Below are positions 26,512 to 34,937 of a stretch of DNA of 64,000 bases, piece by piece. The position numbers were made by a program, and so were the translations under genes. Below the pieces are notes generated by a model. That model did no database searches, had not been told where the DNA came from, and was given only the letters and a program-made list of their open reading frames with translations. Source of the stretch: Alistipes sp. (GTDB taxonomy: Bacteria > Bacteroidota > Bacteroidia > Bacteroidales > Rikenellaceae); contig NZ_JAHHQJ010000015.1 of the NCBI RefSeq assembly GCF_020026455.1, forward strand, positions 18,918 to 82,917, in the 5' to 3' direction. Each line of letters opens with the position of its first letter. Within the stretch, counting starts at the first letter, position 1.

Positions 26512-27915
26512 ATGACCAGTCCCAATCAAACCCCTTTTCTTGCGTCGCTCGCCGCTCTGAGCGTGGCCGCCGATGCCGCCGCCGCGTCGACACCCAAAAC
26601 CCCTTCCGGGAAACGTCCCGCCGTCATCGTCATCATGACAGACCAGCAGACCGCCGGAGCCCTGTCGTGCGCCGGTAATCCGTGGGTCCAAACCCCTGCG
26701 ATGGATGCACTGGCCGCCGACGGCGTGCGCTTCACGCGGGCCTACTGCCCCTATCCGCTGAGCGGTCCCTGCCGTGCGGCGCTCATCACGGGGCGCATGC
26801 CCTTCGAGATCGGGGCCTTCGACAACGGCATACGCCCCGCCGACGCCGACATGCAGGCCGGCATCGGCCACCGCCTTTCCGAGGCGGGTTACGAGTGCCT
26901 CTACGCGGGCAAATGGCATATCCCGGAGGTCAATCTGCCCGATTCGGGCACAGGGTTTCGCCGCATCTCGAAGATGAACGACCCGGCGCTGGCCGACGCC
27001 TGCGACGCGGCGCTGAAGGAGTACGACGGTTCGAAGCCGCTTTTTCTGGTTGCTTCGCTGCTCAATCCCCACGAAATCTGCGAATACGGGCGTCATGAGA
27101 CGCTCCAATACGGCGAGCTGGCTCCCTTCTCCACCGAGGCGTGTCCCAATCTCCCGTCCAATTTCATGCCTTCGACCTATGCGGCCGAGGCCCTGACGCT
27201 CGAACATGCCTCCTCGCCCCGCTACCACGACACCTACACCTACACGCAGGACGACTGGCGGCACTATCTTTATGCCTACTACCGGCTGGTCGAGCGTGCC
27301 GACCGGGAGGTGGGGCGCATCGTCGGGGTGCTGAAGGCTCACGGGCTCTACGACGATGCGGCGATCGTCTTCCTCTCGGACCACGGCGACGGCGTGGCCG
27401 CCCACGGCTGGAATCAGAAGTGGAACCTGCAGGAGGAGGTCATCAACGTGCCGCTGATCGTCAAGCCTCCCAAGGGCACGGGCCTGCGGGGTGTGACCAA
27501 CGACGAGGCGCTGTCGAATGTGGGTCTGGACCTCTACGCCACGCTCTGCGACTATGCGGGTGTGACGCCCGATCCCGAGCGCTACCGGGGTCGGAGCCTG
27601 CGCCCCGTGGCCGAAGGGCGCCGGACGACGCTCCACGACGAGGTGTTCGTCGAGACGCTTCTCCCGGGCCCCGGCATGCGCGGCTGGAGCATCGTCGGAC
27701 CGCGTTACAAATACGTCCTCTACCAGTGGGGGCGCAACCGCGAGGCGTTGTACGACCTGCAGGACGATCCCGGCGAGATGGTCAATCTGGCCGTAGACCG
27801 CCGTTACGAGGCCGAACTAAGCCGCCTGCGCCGTGCGCTGTACGACTGGGGTGTGCGCATCGGCGATCCGAAGCTCGTGCGCAACCTGCGCCCCTTTGTC
27901 CAATCCCGAAACTGA
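26512..27915 (+). CDS. S1-family sulfatase (serine-type), specificity unknown
   Basis: 467 residues from the ATG at 26512; the longer frame from 26437 would include the promoter. The N-terminus (FLASLAALSVAADAAAAS) looks like a weak signal or Tat-like leader without twin Arg. Metal site VIVIMTDQQT and the maturation motif S84-G-P-C-R are present, so the formylglycine must come from Ser, which needs an anaerobic (anSME-type) maturase encoded elsewhere. Later motifs GKWH (GYECLYAGKWHIP) and FLSDHGDGVAAHGWNQKW fit the alkaline-phosphatase fold. In this locus it should remove a sulfate from heparan sulfate oligosaccharides, for instance 2-O or N-linked; which one cannot be told here. It opens the operon; the next gene begins 17 bases on. 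Confidence 0.85.
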   Translation: MTSPNQTPFLASLAALSVAADAAAASTPKTPSGKRPAVIVIMTDQQTAGALSCAGNPWVQTPAMDALAADGVRFTRAYCPYPLSGPCRAALITGRMPFEIGAFDNGIRPADADMQAGIGHRLSEAGYECLYAGKWHIPEVNLPDSGTGFRRISKMNDPALADACDAALKEYDGSKPLFLVASLLNPHEICEYGRHETLQYGELAPFSTEACPNLPSNFMPSTYAAEALTLEHASSPRYHDTYTYTQDDWRHYLYAYYRLVERADREVGRIVGVLKAHGLYDDAAIVFLSDHGDGVAAHGWNQKWNLQEEVINVPLIVKPPKGTGLRGVTNDEALSNVGLDLYATLCDYAGVTPDPERYRGRSLRPVAEGRRTTLHDEVFVETLLPGPGMRGWSIVGPRYKYVLYQWGRNREALYDLQDDPGEMVNLAVDRRYEAELSRLRRALYDWGVRIGDPKLVRNLRPFVQSRN

Positions 27916-27931
27916 AAATCGATCCGAATAT

Positions 27932-29626
27932 ATGAAGAACCTCGAATCCATGCGTTGCGGCGTGCGTTATGCCGCCGTTCCGCTGACGCTGGCCGCCCTT
28001 GCCGGGTGCAGCGAGGGTCGTTCCAAACGGCCCAACATCATCGTCATCATGACCGACGACCACACCACGCAGGCCATGAGCTGTTACGGCAGCCTGCTGG
28101 TCGAAACCCCCAACCTCGACCGCCTGGCGCATGAGGGCATGCTCTTCGAGAGCTGTTACGTCTCCAACGCCATCTCGGGCCCCTCGCGGGCCTGCATCCT
28201 CACGGGCAAGTACAGCCACGCGAACGGCTTCACGGACAATTCTCAGACCTTCGACGGCGACCAGCAGACCTTCCCGAAATTGTTGCACGAGGCCGGTTAT
28301 CAGACGGCGATGATCGGCAAATGGCACCTCAATTCCGCGCCTCAGGGATTCGATTTCTGGAGCATCCTCAGGGGACAGGGCGATTACTATTCGCCGCTGT
28401 TCATCGAAAACGGCGAGGAGCGTGTCGAGCCGGGTTACGTCACGGATGTCATTACGGACAAGGCCATCGGCTTTCTCTCCCGGCGCGACAAGTCGCGTCC
28501 GTTTGCCATGCTCTACTACCACAAGGCTCCGCACCGCAACTGGATGCCGGCGCAGCGCCATCTGGGCATCAACGACGGACGGGTCTTCCCCGAGCCCTTC
28601 AACCTGCTGGACGACTATTCGGGGCGCGGCACCGCCGCCCGCGAGCAGGCCATGGAGATCGGCCGCGACATGTGGCCCGAGTGGGACCTCAAGCTGATGA
28701 GCCCCGAGCAGCTGGCGCAGTCTTACGAAGCCGAACCCACGGCCGAACCCACGGCCGCCGCCAATAGCGATGCCAACCGCGACGACGTGTCGCGTGCCAA
28801 CGACTGGCGGACCAGTGCCAGACAGTTCCAGGCGGCCTATAACCGCATGACTCCCGAGGAGCGTGCCAACTGGGACCGGGCCTATGCCCCGCGCATCGCC
28901 GAATACGAGCGCATGAAGGGCCGCGTGTCGCCGGAGGAGCTGACGCGCTGGAAATACCAGCAGTATATGAAGGACTACTGCGCCGTGGTCAAGGGTGTCG
29001 ACGAGAATGTCGGCCGCTTGCTGGACTATCTCGATGAGATCGGCGAGCTGGACAACACGATCATCGTCTACACCTCCGACCAGGGTTTCTTCCTGGGCGA
29101 GCACGGCTGGTTCGACAAGCGCTTCATGTACGAGGAGTGCCAGCGCACGCCGCTGCTGGTGCGCTATCCGAAGGCCGTTGCTGCCGGAGTCCGCACGAAG
29201 GCGCTGGCCATGAACATCGACCTGGCCCCGACGTTTGTCGATATGGCGGGTCTGGAGGTCCCGGCCGACATGCAGGGCCGTTCGCTGAAGGGCGTGCTCA
29301 CCTCGGGCGGCAAGACTCCCGAGGCGTGGCGCACGGGGGTCTACTACCACTATTACGAATACCCCTCGTGGCACTCCGTGAAGCGCCATTACGGCGTCCG
29401 GACCGAGTCCCACAAACTCATCCATTTCTACAAGGATGTGGACGAGTGGGAGTTGTACGACCTGAAAAAGGATCCCCACGAGATGTGCAACGTCTATAAC
29501 GATCCCGCATACGCAGCCGTGCGCGACGACATGCACGCGCGTCTCGAAGCGCTCCAGCAGGAGTGCGGCGACACGGACCCCTGCGAACGGGAGTACGAAT
29601 TTTTCCGCGGTGCGGACCAACTGTAA
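27932..29626 (+). CDS. Probable N-acetylglucosamine-6-O-sulfatase (BT4656-like, S1_11)
   Basis: 564 residues, lipoprotein signal ending AALAGC with no acidic tag, thus likely periplasmic. Metal site IIVIMTDDHTTQAMSCYG; maturation motif S82-G-P-S-R, serine type. Long stretches such as LTGKYSHANGFTDN, IGKWHLNSAPQGFDFW, YHKAPHRNWMPAQRHLGI, YTSDQGFFLGEHGWFDKRF and SVKRHYGVRT agree closely with what I recall of Bacteroides BT4656, the heparan sulfate GlcNAc-6-O-sulfatase. A small insertion with duplicated codons (EAEPTAEPTAAANS, near residue 270) is not expected in that enzyme. It would act on GlcNAc(6S) or GlcNS(6S) after lyase and GH88 steps. Confidence 0.88.
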   Translation: MKNLESMRCGVRYAAVPLTLAALAGCSEGRSKRPNIIVIMTDDHTTQAMSCYGSLLVETPNLDRLAHEGMLFESCYVSNAISGPSRACILTGKYSHANGFTDNSQTFDGDQQTFPKLLHEAGYQTAMIGKWHLNSAPQGFDFWSILRGQGDYYSPLFIENGEERVEPGYVTDVITDKAIGFLSRRDKSRPFAMLYYHKAPHRNWMPAQRHLGINDGRVFPEPFNLLDDYSGRGTAAREQAMEIGRDMWPEWDLKLMSPEQLAQSYEAEPTAEPTAAANSDANRDDVSRANDWRTSARQFQAAYNRMTPEERANWDRAYAPRIAEYERMKGRVSPEELTRWKYQQYMKDYCAVVKGVDENVGRLLDYLDEIGELDNTIIVYTSDQGFFLGEHGWFDKRFMYEECQRTPLLVRYPKAVAAGVRTKALAMNIDLAPTFVDMAGLEVPADMQGRSLKGVLTSGGKTPEAWRTGVYYHYYEYPSWHSVKRHYGVRTESHKLIHFYKDVDEWELYDLKKDPHEMCNVYNDPAYAAVRDDMHARLEALQQECGDTDPCEREYEFFRGADQL

Positions 29627-29648
29627 AACACGCAAAACACACCTTACG

Positions 29649-31292
29649 ATGGATAGAAGAGACTTTCTGAAGGCTTCGGGCTGGAGCCTGCTCGGCCTGG
29701 CGGCCGCGGGGACGATCCCCGGATACGCACGTCCGGGCGACCGGGATTCGTTACCCGACGATCTGAAAAAGGGATTCCCCTCGCTCAAGGAGTTCAAGGT
29801 CTTCTGGGGCGACGTGCACAACCACTGCAACGTGACCTATGGCCACGGCGAACTTTCGGACGCCCTGGCTGCTGCCGGCCAGCAGCTGGATTTCGTCTCG
29901 GTGACGCCCCACGCCCTGTGGCCCGACATCCCGGGCGAGAACGACCCGCGTCTGAACTGGGTCATCGGCTACCACACCGAGGCGTTCAATCGCCTGCGCG
30001 CCGGGGGCTATGACAAATACCTGGCAGCCATCCAGGCCGCCAACCGTCCGGGCGAATTTCTGACCTTCGCCTCCTACGAATGCCACAGCATGGAACACGG
30101 CGACCACGTGGCGCTGTTCCGCGACTTCAACGCACCGCTGGTCGAGTGCACCTCGGTTCCCGACCTCAAGGAGAAACTCAGGTCCTACGACTGCTACATC
30201 ACGCCCCACCACATGGGCTATATGACCGGATTCCGCGGTTACAACTGGGCGGCCTTCAATCAGGACCGGCAGACGCCGTTTGTCGAGATGTTCTCGCGCC
30301 ACGGGCTGGCCGAGAGCGACACGGGCGACTACGACTACCTGCACGACATGGGGCCGCGCATCTGGGAAGGCTCGATCCTGTACGGACTGGAGCAGGGCCA
30401 TAAATTCGGCCTGATGTGCTCCACCGACCAGCATGCCGGCTATCCGGGCAGTTACGGCGACGGCCGCATCGGGGTTTACGCCCCGGCTCTGGACCGCGAC
30501 GCCCTTTGGGAGCACATGGGCCGCCGCCATGTCTGCGGTGTCACGGGCGACAAGATCAAGATCGATTTCCGGATCAACGGCGGAGTCTCGGGCGATGTGA
30601 TCCGTGCCGGCCGTCGCGAGATCTACCTCAATGTCGAGGGCCAGAACGCCATCGACTACGTGGACCTGATCAAGAACGGGCAGTGCATTGCGCGGCTGAA
30701 CGGCCCGCACCGTGCCGCGGCGCCTTCCAACGAGGTGATCCGCACGAAAATCAAGGTCAATTTCGGTTGGAACCGCGAGGAGGAGTATGTCCACTGGCAG
30801 GGTCAGCTGCGGCTGACCGGCGGGACGATCGACGATCTGCAAACCTGCTTCCGCGGTGCGGCCTTCACCTCGCCGCAGCCGGGTGAGACCGAATTCCATA
30901 CGCGCGTCAACCGTGTCGTCGAGCGCGACGACCGGCACGTGGTGCTCGACATGTACTCGTCGAAGAATCCCAACGTGATGACCCCGGCCATGCAGGGCGT
31001 CATCCTCGACGTGACGGCGCCCCGCACGGCGAAGCTCGTCGCCGAGTTCAACGGCCATTCCTACGAACATTCGATCGCCGAACTGCTGGAGGGTGCCCGG
31101 GCCCATTTCCTGCGGGGCTGGCTCTCGGAGGCCGTGCAGTTCGAACGCGCACAGCCCGAGGCGGCCTTCTGCGTCGGACACAGCATGGTCGACGACACGC
31201 CCCAGCGCGATACGGACTATTACTATGTGCGCGTGCGCCAGCGCGACGGCCAGTGGGGCTGGAGCTCGCCGATCTGGGTGGAAAGGGCTTAG
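29649..31292 (+). CDS. PHP-type (DUF3604/CehA-McbA-like) metallohydrolase with Tat signal
   Basis: 547 residues. The ATG at 29649 gives a twin-arginine signal (MDRRDFLKASGWSLLGLAAAG). The catalytic half has the PHP metal ligands: D55-V-H57-N-H59, then SYECHSMEHGDH, ITPHHMGYMTG, EMFSRHG and a closing CSTDQHAGYPGS. The C-terminal half is beta-rich (INGGVSGDVIRAGRREIYLNVEG) and may bind substrate. Relatives are annotated only as DUF3604 hydrolases or phosphoesterases. Its position between the 6-O-sulfatase and the hexosamine kinase suggests it removes a group from heparan sulfate fragments, but no reaction is established. The next start lies 4 bases after its stop. Confidence 0.75.
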   Translation: MDRRDFLKASGWSLLGLAAAGTIPGYARPGDRDSLPDDLKKGFPSLKEFKVFWGDVHNHCNVTYGHGELSDALAAAGQQLDFVSVTPHALWPDIPGENDPRLNWVIGYHTEAFNRLRAGGYDKYLAAIQAANRPGEFLTFASYECHSMEHGDHVALFRDFNAPLVECTSVPDLKEKLRSYDCYITPHHMGYMTGFRGYNWAAFNQDRQTPFVEMFSRHGLAESDTGDYDYLHDMGPRIWEGSILYGLEQGHKFGLMCSTDQHAGYPGSYGDGRIGVYAPALDRDALWEHMGRRHVCGVTGDKIKIDFRINGGVSGDVIRAGRREIYLNVEGQNAIDYVDLIKNGQCIARLNGPHRAAAPSNEVIRTKIKVNFGWNREEEYVHWQGQLRLTGGTIDDLQTCFRGAAFTSPQPGETEFHTRVNRVVERDDRHVVLDMYSSKNPNVMTPAMQGVILDVTAPRTAKLVAEFNGHSYEHSIAELLEGARAHFLRGWLSEAVQFERAQPEAAFCVGHSMVDDTPQRDTDYYYVRVRQRDGQWGWSSPIWVERA

Positions 31293-31295
31293 TAT

Positions 31296-32231
31296 ATGGA
31301 ACGTTATGCAATCGGAATAGACCTCGGCGGCACTTCGGTGAAGTACGCCGTGGTCGCCTCTTCGGGCGATATGCCCTTCTGCGATCAGCTCCCGGCCTTT
31401 GCACAGGAGGGGCCTGAAGTCGTACTGCGCCAGGTGCTGAGCGGCATCGGGGCCTGTCGGGACTATGCCTCGGAACGGGGACTGACAATCGAGGGCGTCG
31501 GCATCGGCACCCCCGGGGTGATCTCGGCCGACGGACGCACGGTGCTGGGCGGTGCGGAGAACATCGCCGGATGGGAGAACATCCCCCTGGCCGACCGCAT
31601 TGAGGACGCCACGGGGCTGAAGACCTTCGTCAGCAACGATGCCAACATGATGGCGCTGGGTGAAACGCTCTTCGGCGCCGCCAAGGGAGCCACGGATGTG
31701 GTTTTCGTCACCGTCGGCACCGGTATCGGCTGCGGCGTGCTGATCGACGGACGCCTCTACCGGGGCTACCGCAACCGCGGCATGGAGATGGGCCACATCA
31801 GCGTCAAATGCGACGGCGAGGCGTGCGCCTGCGGTGGGGCGGGGTGCCTGGAACACTACGCCTCGACCTCAGCCCTCGTCCGGCGGTTCCGCGACCTGAG
31901 CGGCCGCGGCCGCGATGCCGAAGTGGACGGCCGGGAGGTGGTTTCCTGCTACCGGGAGGGCCTTCCGGCAGCCGTGCAGGCCATGGAGGAGCACTGGAAC
32001 TACCTCGCACACGGCATTGCCTCGATGGTCAACCTCTTTGCCCCGCAGCGCGTGGTGATCGGGGGCGGCATCTCCGAAGCCGGGGATTTCTACCTCGAAA
32101 AATTGCGCGAAGGGGTCCGGCGTCAGGCGATGGATGTCTGCGGCGGGGATACCGAACTGGTGGGTGCCACGCTGGGCAACCGTGCCGGATGCATGGGCGC
32201 CGCGGGACTGGCACTGGATAAAACGCGGTGA
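31296..32231 (+). CDS. ROK-family sugar kinase (probably hexosamine/hexose kinase)
   Basis: 311 residues, cytoplasmic. The N-terminal phosphate loop is IGIDLGGTSVKYAVV; DGR and the catalytic region SNDANMMALGETLFGAAKG follow, and the ROK zinc motif C177-A-C-G-G-A-G-C-L-E-H is intact. VVIGGGISEAG near the C-terminus is the second nucleotide-binding loop. ROK enzymes phosphorylate glucose, GlcNAc, ManNAc and similar sugars at C6. Bacteroides heparan sulfate loci carry a ROK kinase at a comparable place (BT4654, recalled), so GlcN/GlcNAc kinase is the best guess. The stop is only two bases before the ATG of the PL15 gene. Confidence 0.88.
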   Translation: MERYAIGIDLGGTSVKYAVVASSGDMPFCDQLPAFAQEGPEVVLRQVLSGIGACRDYASERGLTIEGVGIGTPGVISADGRTVLGGAENIAGWENIPLADRIEDATGLKTFVSNDANMMALGETLFGAAKGATDVVFVTVGTGIGCGVLIDGRLYRGYRNRGMEMGHISVKCDGEACACGGAGCLEHYASTSALVRRFRDLSGRGRDAEVDGREVVSCYREGLPAAVQAMEEHWNYLAHGIASMVNLFAPQRVVIGGGISEAGDFYLEKLREGVRRQAMDVCGGDTELVGATLGNRAGCMGAAGLALDKTR

Positions 32232-32233
32232 CG

Positions 32234-34771
32234 ATGAGGCGAATCCTGCTTTTTGCGATGCTTTTCGCGCTCCTCGACGCTGCGGCGCAGCTTCCGGCCG
32301 AAATCCGGCTCGACAAACAGTCGCTGCGGCCCCGCTACCGCGAATGGGCCCAGCCTGCGGACGGCAGTGTCGTGACACAAAACCCGCCCGCGCTGCTCTG
32401 GCCTGCCTCGGGCGATTCGAAACGCGGGGTCTACCGTGTGCGGCTGTCGCAGGACAGCACCTTCGCCGGAGTCAGTCCCTCGGAGCCTTTCGAATGGGCG
32501 GCCTACGCCTGCCACGAGCCGCTGGCCGCAGGCCGCTGGTACTGGCAGTGGTCGGTTGCGGAACCCGGCGGTGAGGAGCGCTGGTCGGCGGTCCATGCCT
32601 TCACGGTCGATGCTTCGAGCCGACGCTTCGCCACCCCTGCGGGCGAGGAGCTGGTGCGCAGGGTCTCCGCCATGCCGCACCACCGGCTCTATGTTTCCCG
32701 CGACGGGGTCGATGCCTTCCGCACCCGGGCCCAGCACAATCCCGAAGCCCGGGAACTGGTGCTCAGGGCCCGCCGGAATCTGAATATGGACCTCGTGCCC
32801 GTCGCGCCCACGCGCCCCCGGGACACCACGGGGATGACGCCTTTCCGGAAAAAGACGCTCATCAATTTCATGTACCACAAATTCGGCGAGGTGGTTACGC
32901 AGCCCGTCGTTGACTTTTCGGTCGCCTACCTGCTCACGGGCGAGGAGCCGTTCCGCGACGCTGCGGTGCGCCATGCCCTTCACGTGGCGTCGTTGCCCGT
33001 TGACAGCGATGCCACGTCGGAGGATTTCAACCGCTCGGCCATCATGTACGGTCTGGCCGTGGGCTACGACACGGCCTGCGAGCGAATGAGCCCTTCCGAG
33101 CGGACCGCCGTGCTCGAAGCCATCCGTGTCCGCGGGGAGCACTTCTACAACCACTACGTCAAGGATTTCGAGACCCACTCGATGGACAACCACGTCTGGC
33201 AGCACACCTTCCGCAACTTTCTCTTCACTTCGATCGCCACGCTGGGCGACCTGCCCGAAGCCGCGAAATGGTTCCGTTACTGCTATGAAGTCTGGTGCGC
33301 CCGCTTCCCGATTCTGGGCGGCGACGACGGCGGCTGGCACGACGGAAGCAGCTACATGCAGGCCAATCTGGTGACATTCGTCTATGTGCCGTTCGTCCTT
33401 TCGCGCCTGACAGGCACCGATTTCTTCGACCTGCCGTGGTACCGCAACCTGCCCTCGTTTCTGGTCTACTCCTTCCCGAAGGGCTCCTACGCCACGGGCT
33501 TCGGCGACGACTACGAGAAGATGACCTCCCCGTCGCAACTCTACATGGGCTTTGCCGATGCGCTGGCCCGTGAGCTTCCGAGCCCCGAGGCGCGGTGGTA
33601 TGCCGACCGGCTCATCGGCAGCGATCCGATGAACCTCTACCGTTCGCACGGTTTTGCGCTCTACCGCATCCTGACCGACAAGCCGCAGGACAACGTGGAG
33701 GCGAAAGCCCCCGCCCGCAACACCTCGCGCTTCTATCCCGATGCGGGCTTCTCGCTGATGCATACCGATCCGGCCGATGCTTCGGACGACCTGATGGCGG
33801 CCTTCTTCGCCCTGCCGTTCGGCTCGACGGGACATGCCCATGCCGCGCACAACGGCTTCACGATCAACTACGGCGGGCGCCAGTTGTTCGGCGGCACGGG
33901 TTACTATTCGAATTTCAACGACAAACACACGCTGTTGCACTACCGTTCGCGGGGCCACAACACGATCCTCGCCGATGGACTGGCGCAGGTCATCGGCGAG
34001 AACGGCTACGGCTGGCTGGCGCGTTTCGCCGACAATGAGGCGCTGACCTACACGCTGGGCGATGCTTCGCATGCCTACGACTCCATCCGCACCCCGTTCT
34101 GGATCGACCGCATGGAAAAATCGGAGGTGGCCTACACGCCCGAAAACGGCCTCGGCGATCCGGGAGTCTCGCGCTTCCGCCGTCATTTCCTCTTTCTGAA
34201 ACCCGACGTGATCGTCGTTTACGATGAACTCGAAGCCCGCCATCCGGTCTCGTGGACATGGCTGCTGCACAGCCACAACCGCATGGTGGCGGTCGGTGAA
34301 AATGCCGTCGCGGCCTCCAACACCCTGGCCGAGGGGCGGATGGACCTCTTCACCTCAAGTGATTTGGAGCTGAATCTGACCGATCGCTTCTTCTCCCCGG
34401 CAATCAACTGGAAGAAACGCACGGGAGCCGACGGCAAGGTGCTGGAGTATGTGAACCAGTGGCATGCCTCGTTCACAACCCCGACGAAGAGCCGTGCGCA
34501 GCGTTTCCTGGCCTTCTTCCGAATCACCCCCGAAGGGCGGAAGCCGCTGGCGCTGAAATGCGATGCGAAGGGCCGCGTGACGGTCGGCGGATGGAGCGTC
34601 TCGGCGGAGCTCGACGCCTCGAAACCCGCGTCGCTCTCCGTCACGGACCGCCGCGGCAACGCCGTGCTCTACAACACCCCGGCATCGGAGATCGGGGGCA
34701 GCACCGTCGTGCGGCGCAAGGGCGAACCGACCCGCGAACTGGTCGACACGGTGCCCGCCTCGGTGCGCTGA
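32234..34771 (+). CDS. PL15-like heparan sulfate lyase (DUF4962 plus heparinase II/III)
   Basis: 845 residues from the ATG at 32234; a GTG at 32228 overlapping the kinase stop is possible. Signal peptide MRRILLFAMLFALLDAAAQ. Residues about 20-130 form a fibronectin-like DUF4962 domain (LRPRYREWAQPADGSVVTQNPPALLWP, YRVRLSQDSTFAGV). An alpha/alpha toroid (MDNHVWQHTFRNFLFTS, DDGGWHDGSSYMQ) and a C-terminal heparinase II/III beta domain (GHAHAAHNGFTINYGG, YRSRGHNTILADG) follow. The same architecture is recalled for BT4652, an exo-acting PL15 of the Bacteroides heparan sulfate locus. It likely finishes oligosaccharides to disaccharides in the periplasm. Its stop codon is part of the first unit of a 9-bp tandem repeat. 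Confidence 0.87.
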   Translation: MRRILLFAMLFALLDAAAQLPAEIRLDKQSLRPRYREWAQPADGSVVTQNPPALLWPASGDSKRGVYRVRLSQDSTFAGVSPSEPFEWAAYACHEPLAAGRWYWQWSVAEPGGEERWSAVHAFTVDASSRRFATPAGEELVRRVSAMPHHRLYVSRDGVDAFRTRAQHNPEARELVLRARRNLNMDLVPVAPTRPRDTTGMTPFRKKTLINFMYHKFGEVVTQPVVDFSVAYLLTGEEPFRDAAVRHALHVASLPVDSDATSEDFNRSAIMYGLAVGYDTACERMSPSERTAVLEAIRVRGEHFYNHYVKDFETHSMDNHVWQHTFRNFLFTSIATLGDLPEAAKWFRYCYEVWCARFPILGGDDGGWHDGSSYMQANLVTFVYVPFVLSRLTGTDFFDLPWYRNLPSFLVYSFPKGSYATGFGDDYEKMTSPSQLYMGFADALARELPSPEARWYADRLIGSDPMNLYRSHGFALYRILTDKPQDNVEAKAPARNTSRFYPDAGFSLMHTDPADASDDLMAAFFALPFGSTGHAHAAHNGFTINYGGRQLFGGTGYYSNFNDKHTLLHYRSRGHNTILADGLAQVIGENGYGWLARFADNEALTYTLGDASHAYDSIRTPFWIDRMEKSEVAYTPENGLGDPGVSRFRRHFLFLKPDVIVVYDELEARHPVSWTWLLHSHNRMVAVGENAVAASNTLAEGRMDLFTSSDLELNLTDRFFSPAINWKKRTGADGKVLEYVNQWHASFTTPTKSRAQRFLAFFRITPEGRKPLALKCDAKGRVTVGGWSVSAELDASKPASLSVTDRRGNAVLYNTPASEIGGSTVVRRKGEPTRELVDTVPASVR

Positions 34772-34860
34772 TGCCGCTGATGCCGCTGACGCCGCTGACG
34801 CCGCTGCCGACCCGCCACTGACCCGCTGTCGACCCGCCGCCGACTCGCTGCAGGCCCGCT
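34767..34860 (+). repeat. 9-bp tandem repeat starting at the PL15 stop codon
   Basis: Units of ccgctgatg / ccgctgacg run from about 34767 to 34806; the first copy (gcgctgatg) contains the TGA stop of the PL15 gene. Decayed units with cgacccgcc and gacccgctg continue to about 34860. Nothing else is seen in the 166-base gap except the promoter below. Confidence 0.8.
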
Positions 34861-34910
34861 TCCGGCCCCGAAAAACGGCCTGAATTGCGGTTTTTCCGAA
34901 AATAATGACG

Positions 34911-34918
34911 TATCTTTA
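34911..34918 (+). promoter_or_regulatory. Possible -7 element of the HTCS gene
   Basis: TATCTTTA differs from TAnnTTTG only at the last base and lies 19 bases before the ATG at 34938. No operator of the ACAAA(A)T type is seen here, so the sensor gene is probably expressed independently of the three units it may control. Confidence 0.4.
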
Positions 34919-34937
34919 TGCGCTAAGTTGTTGTACT

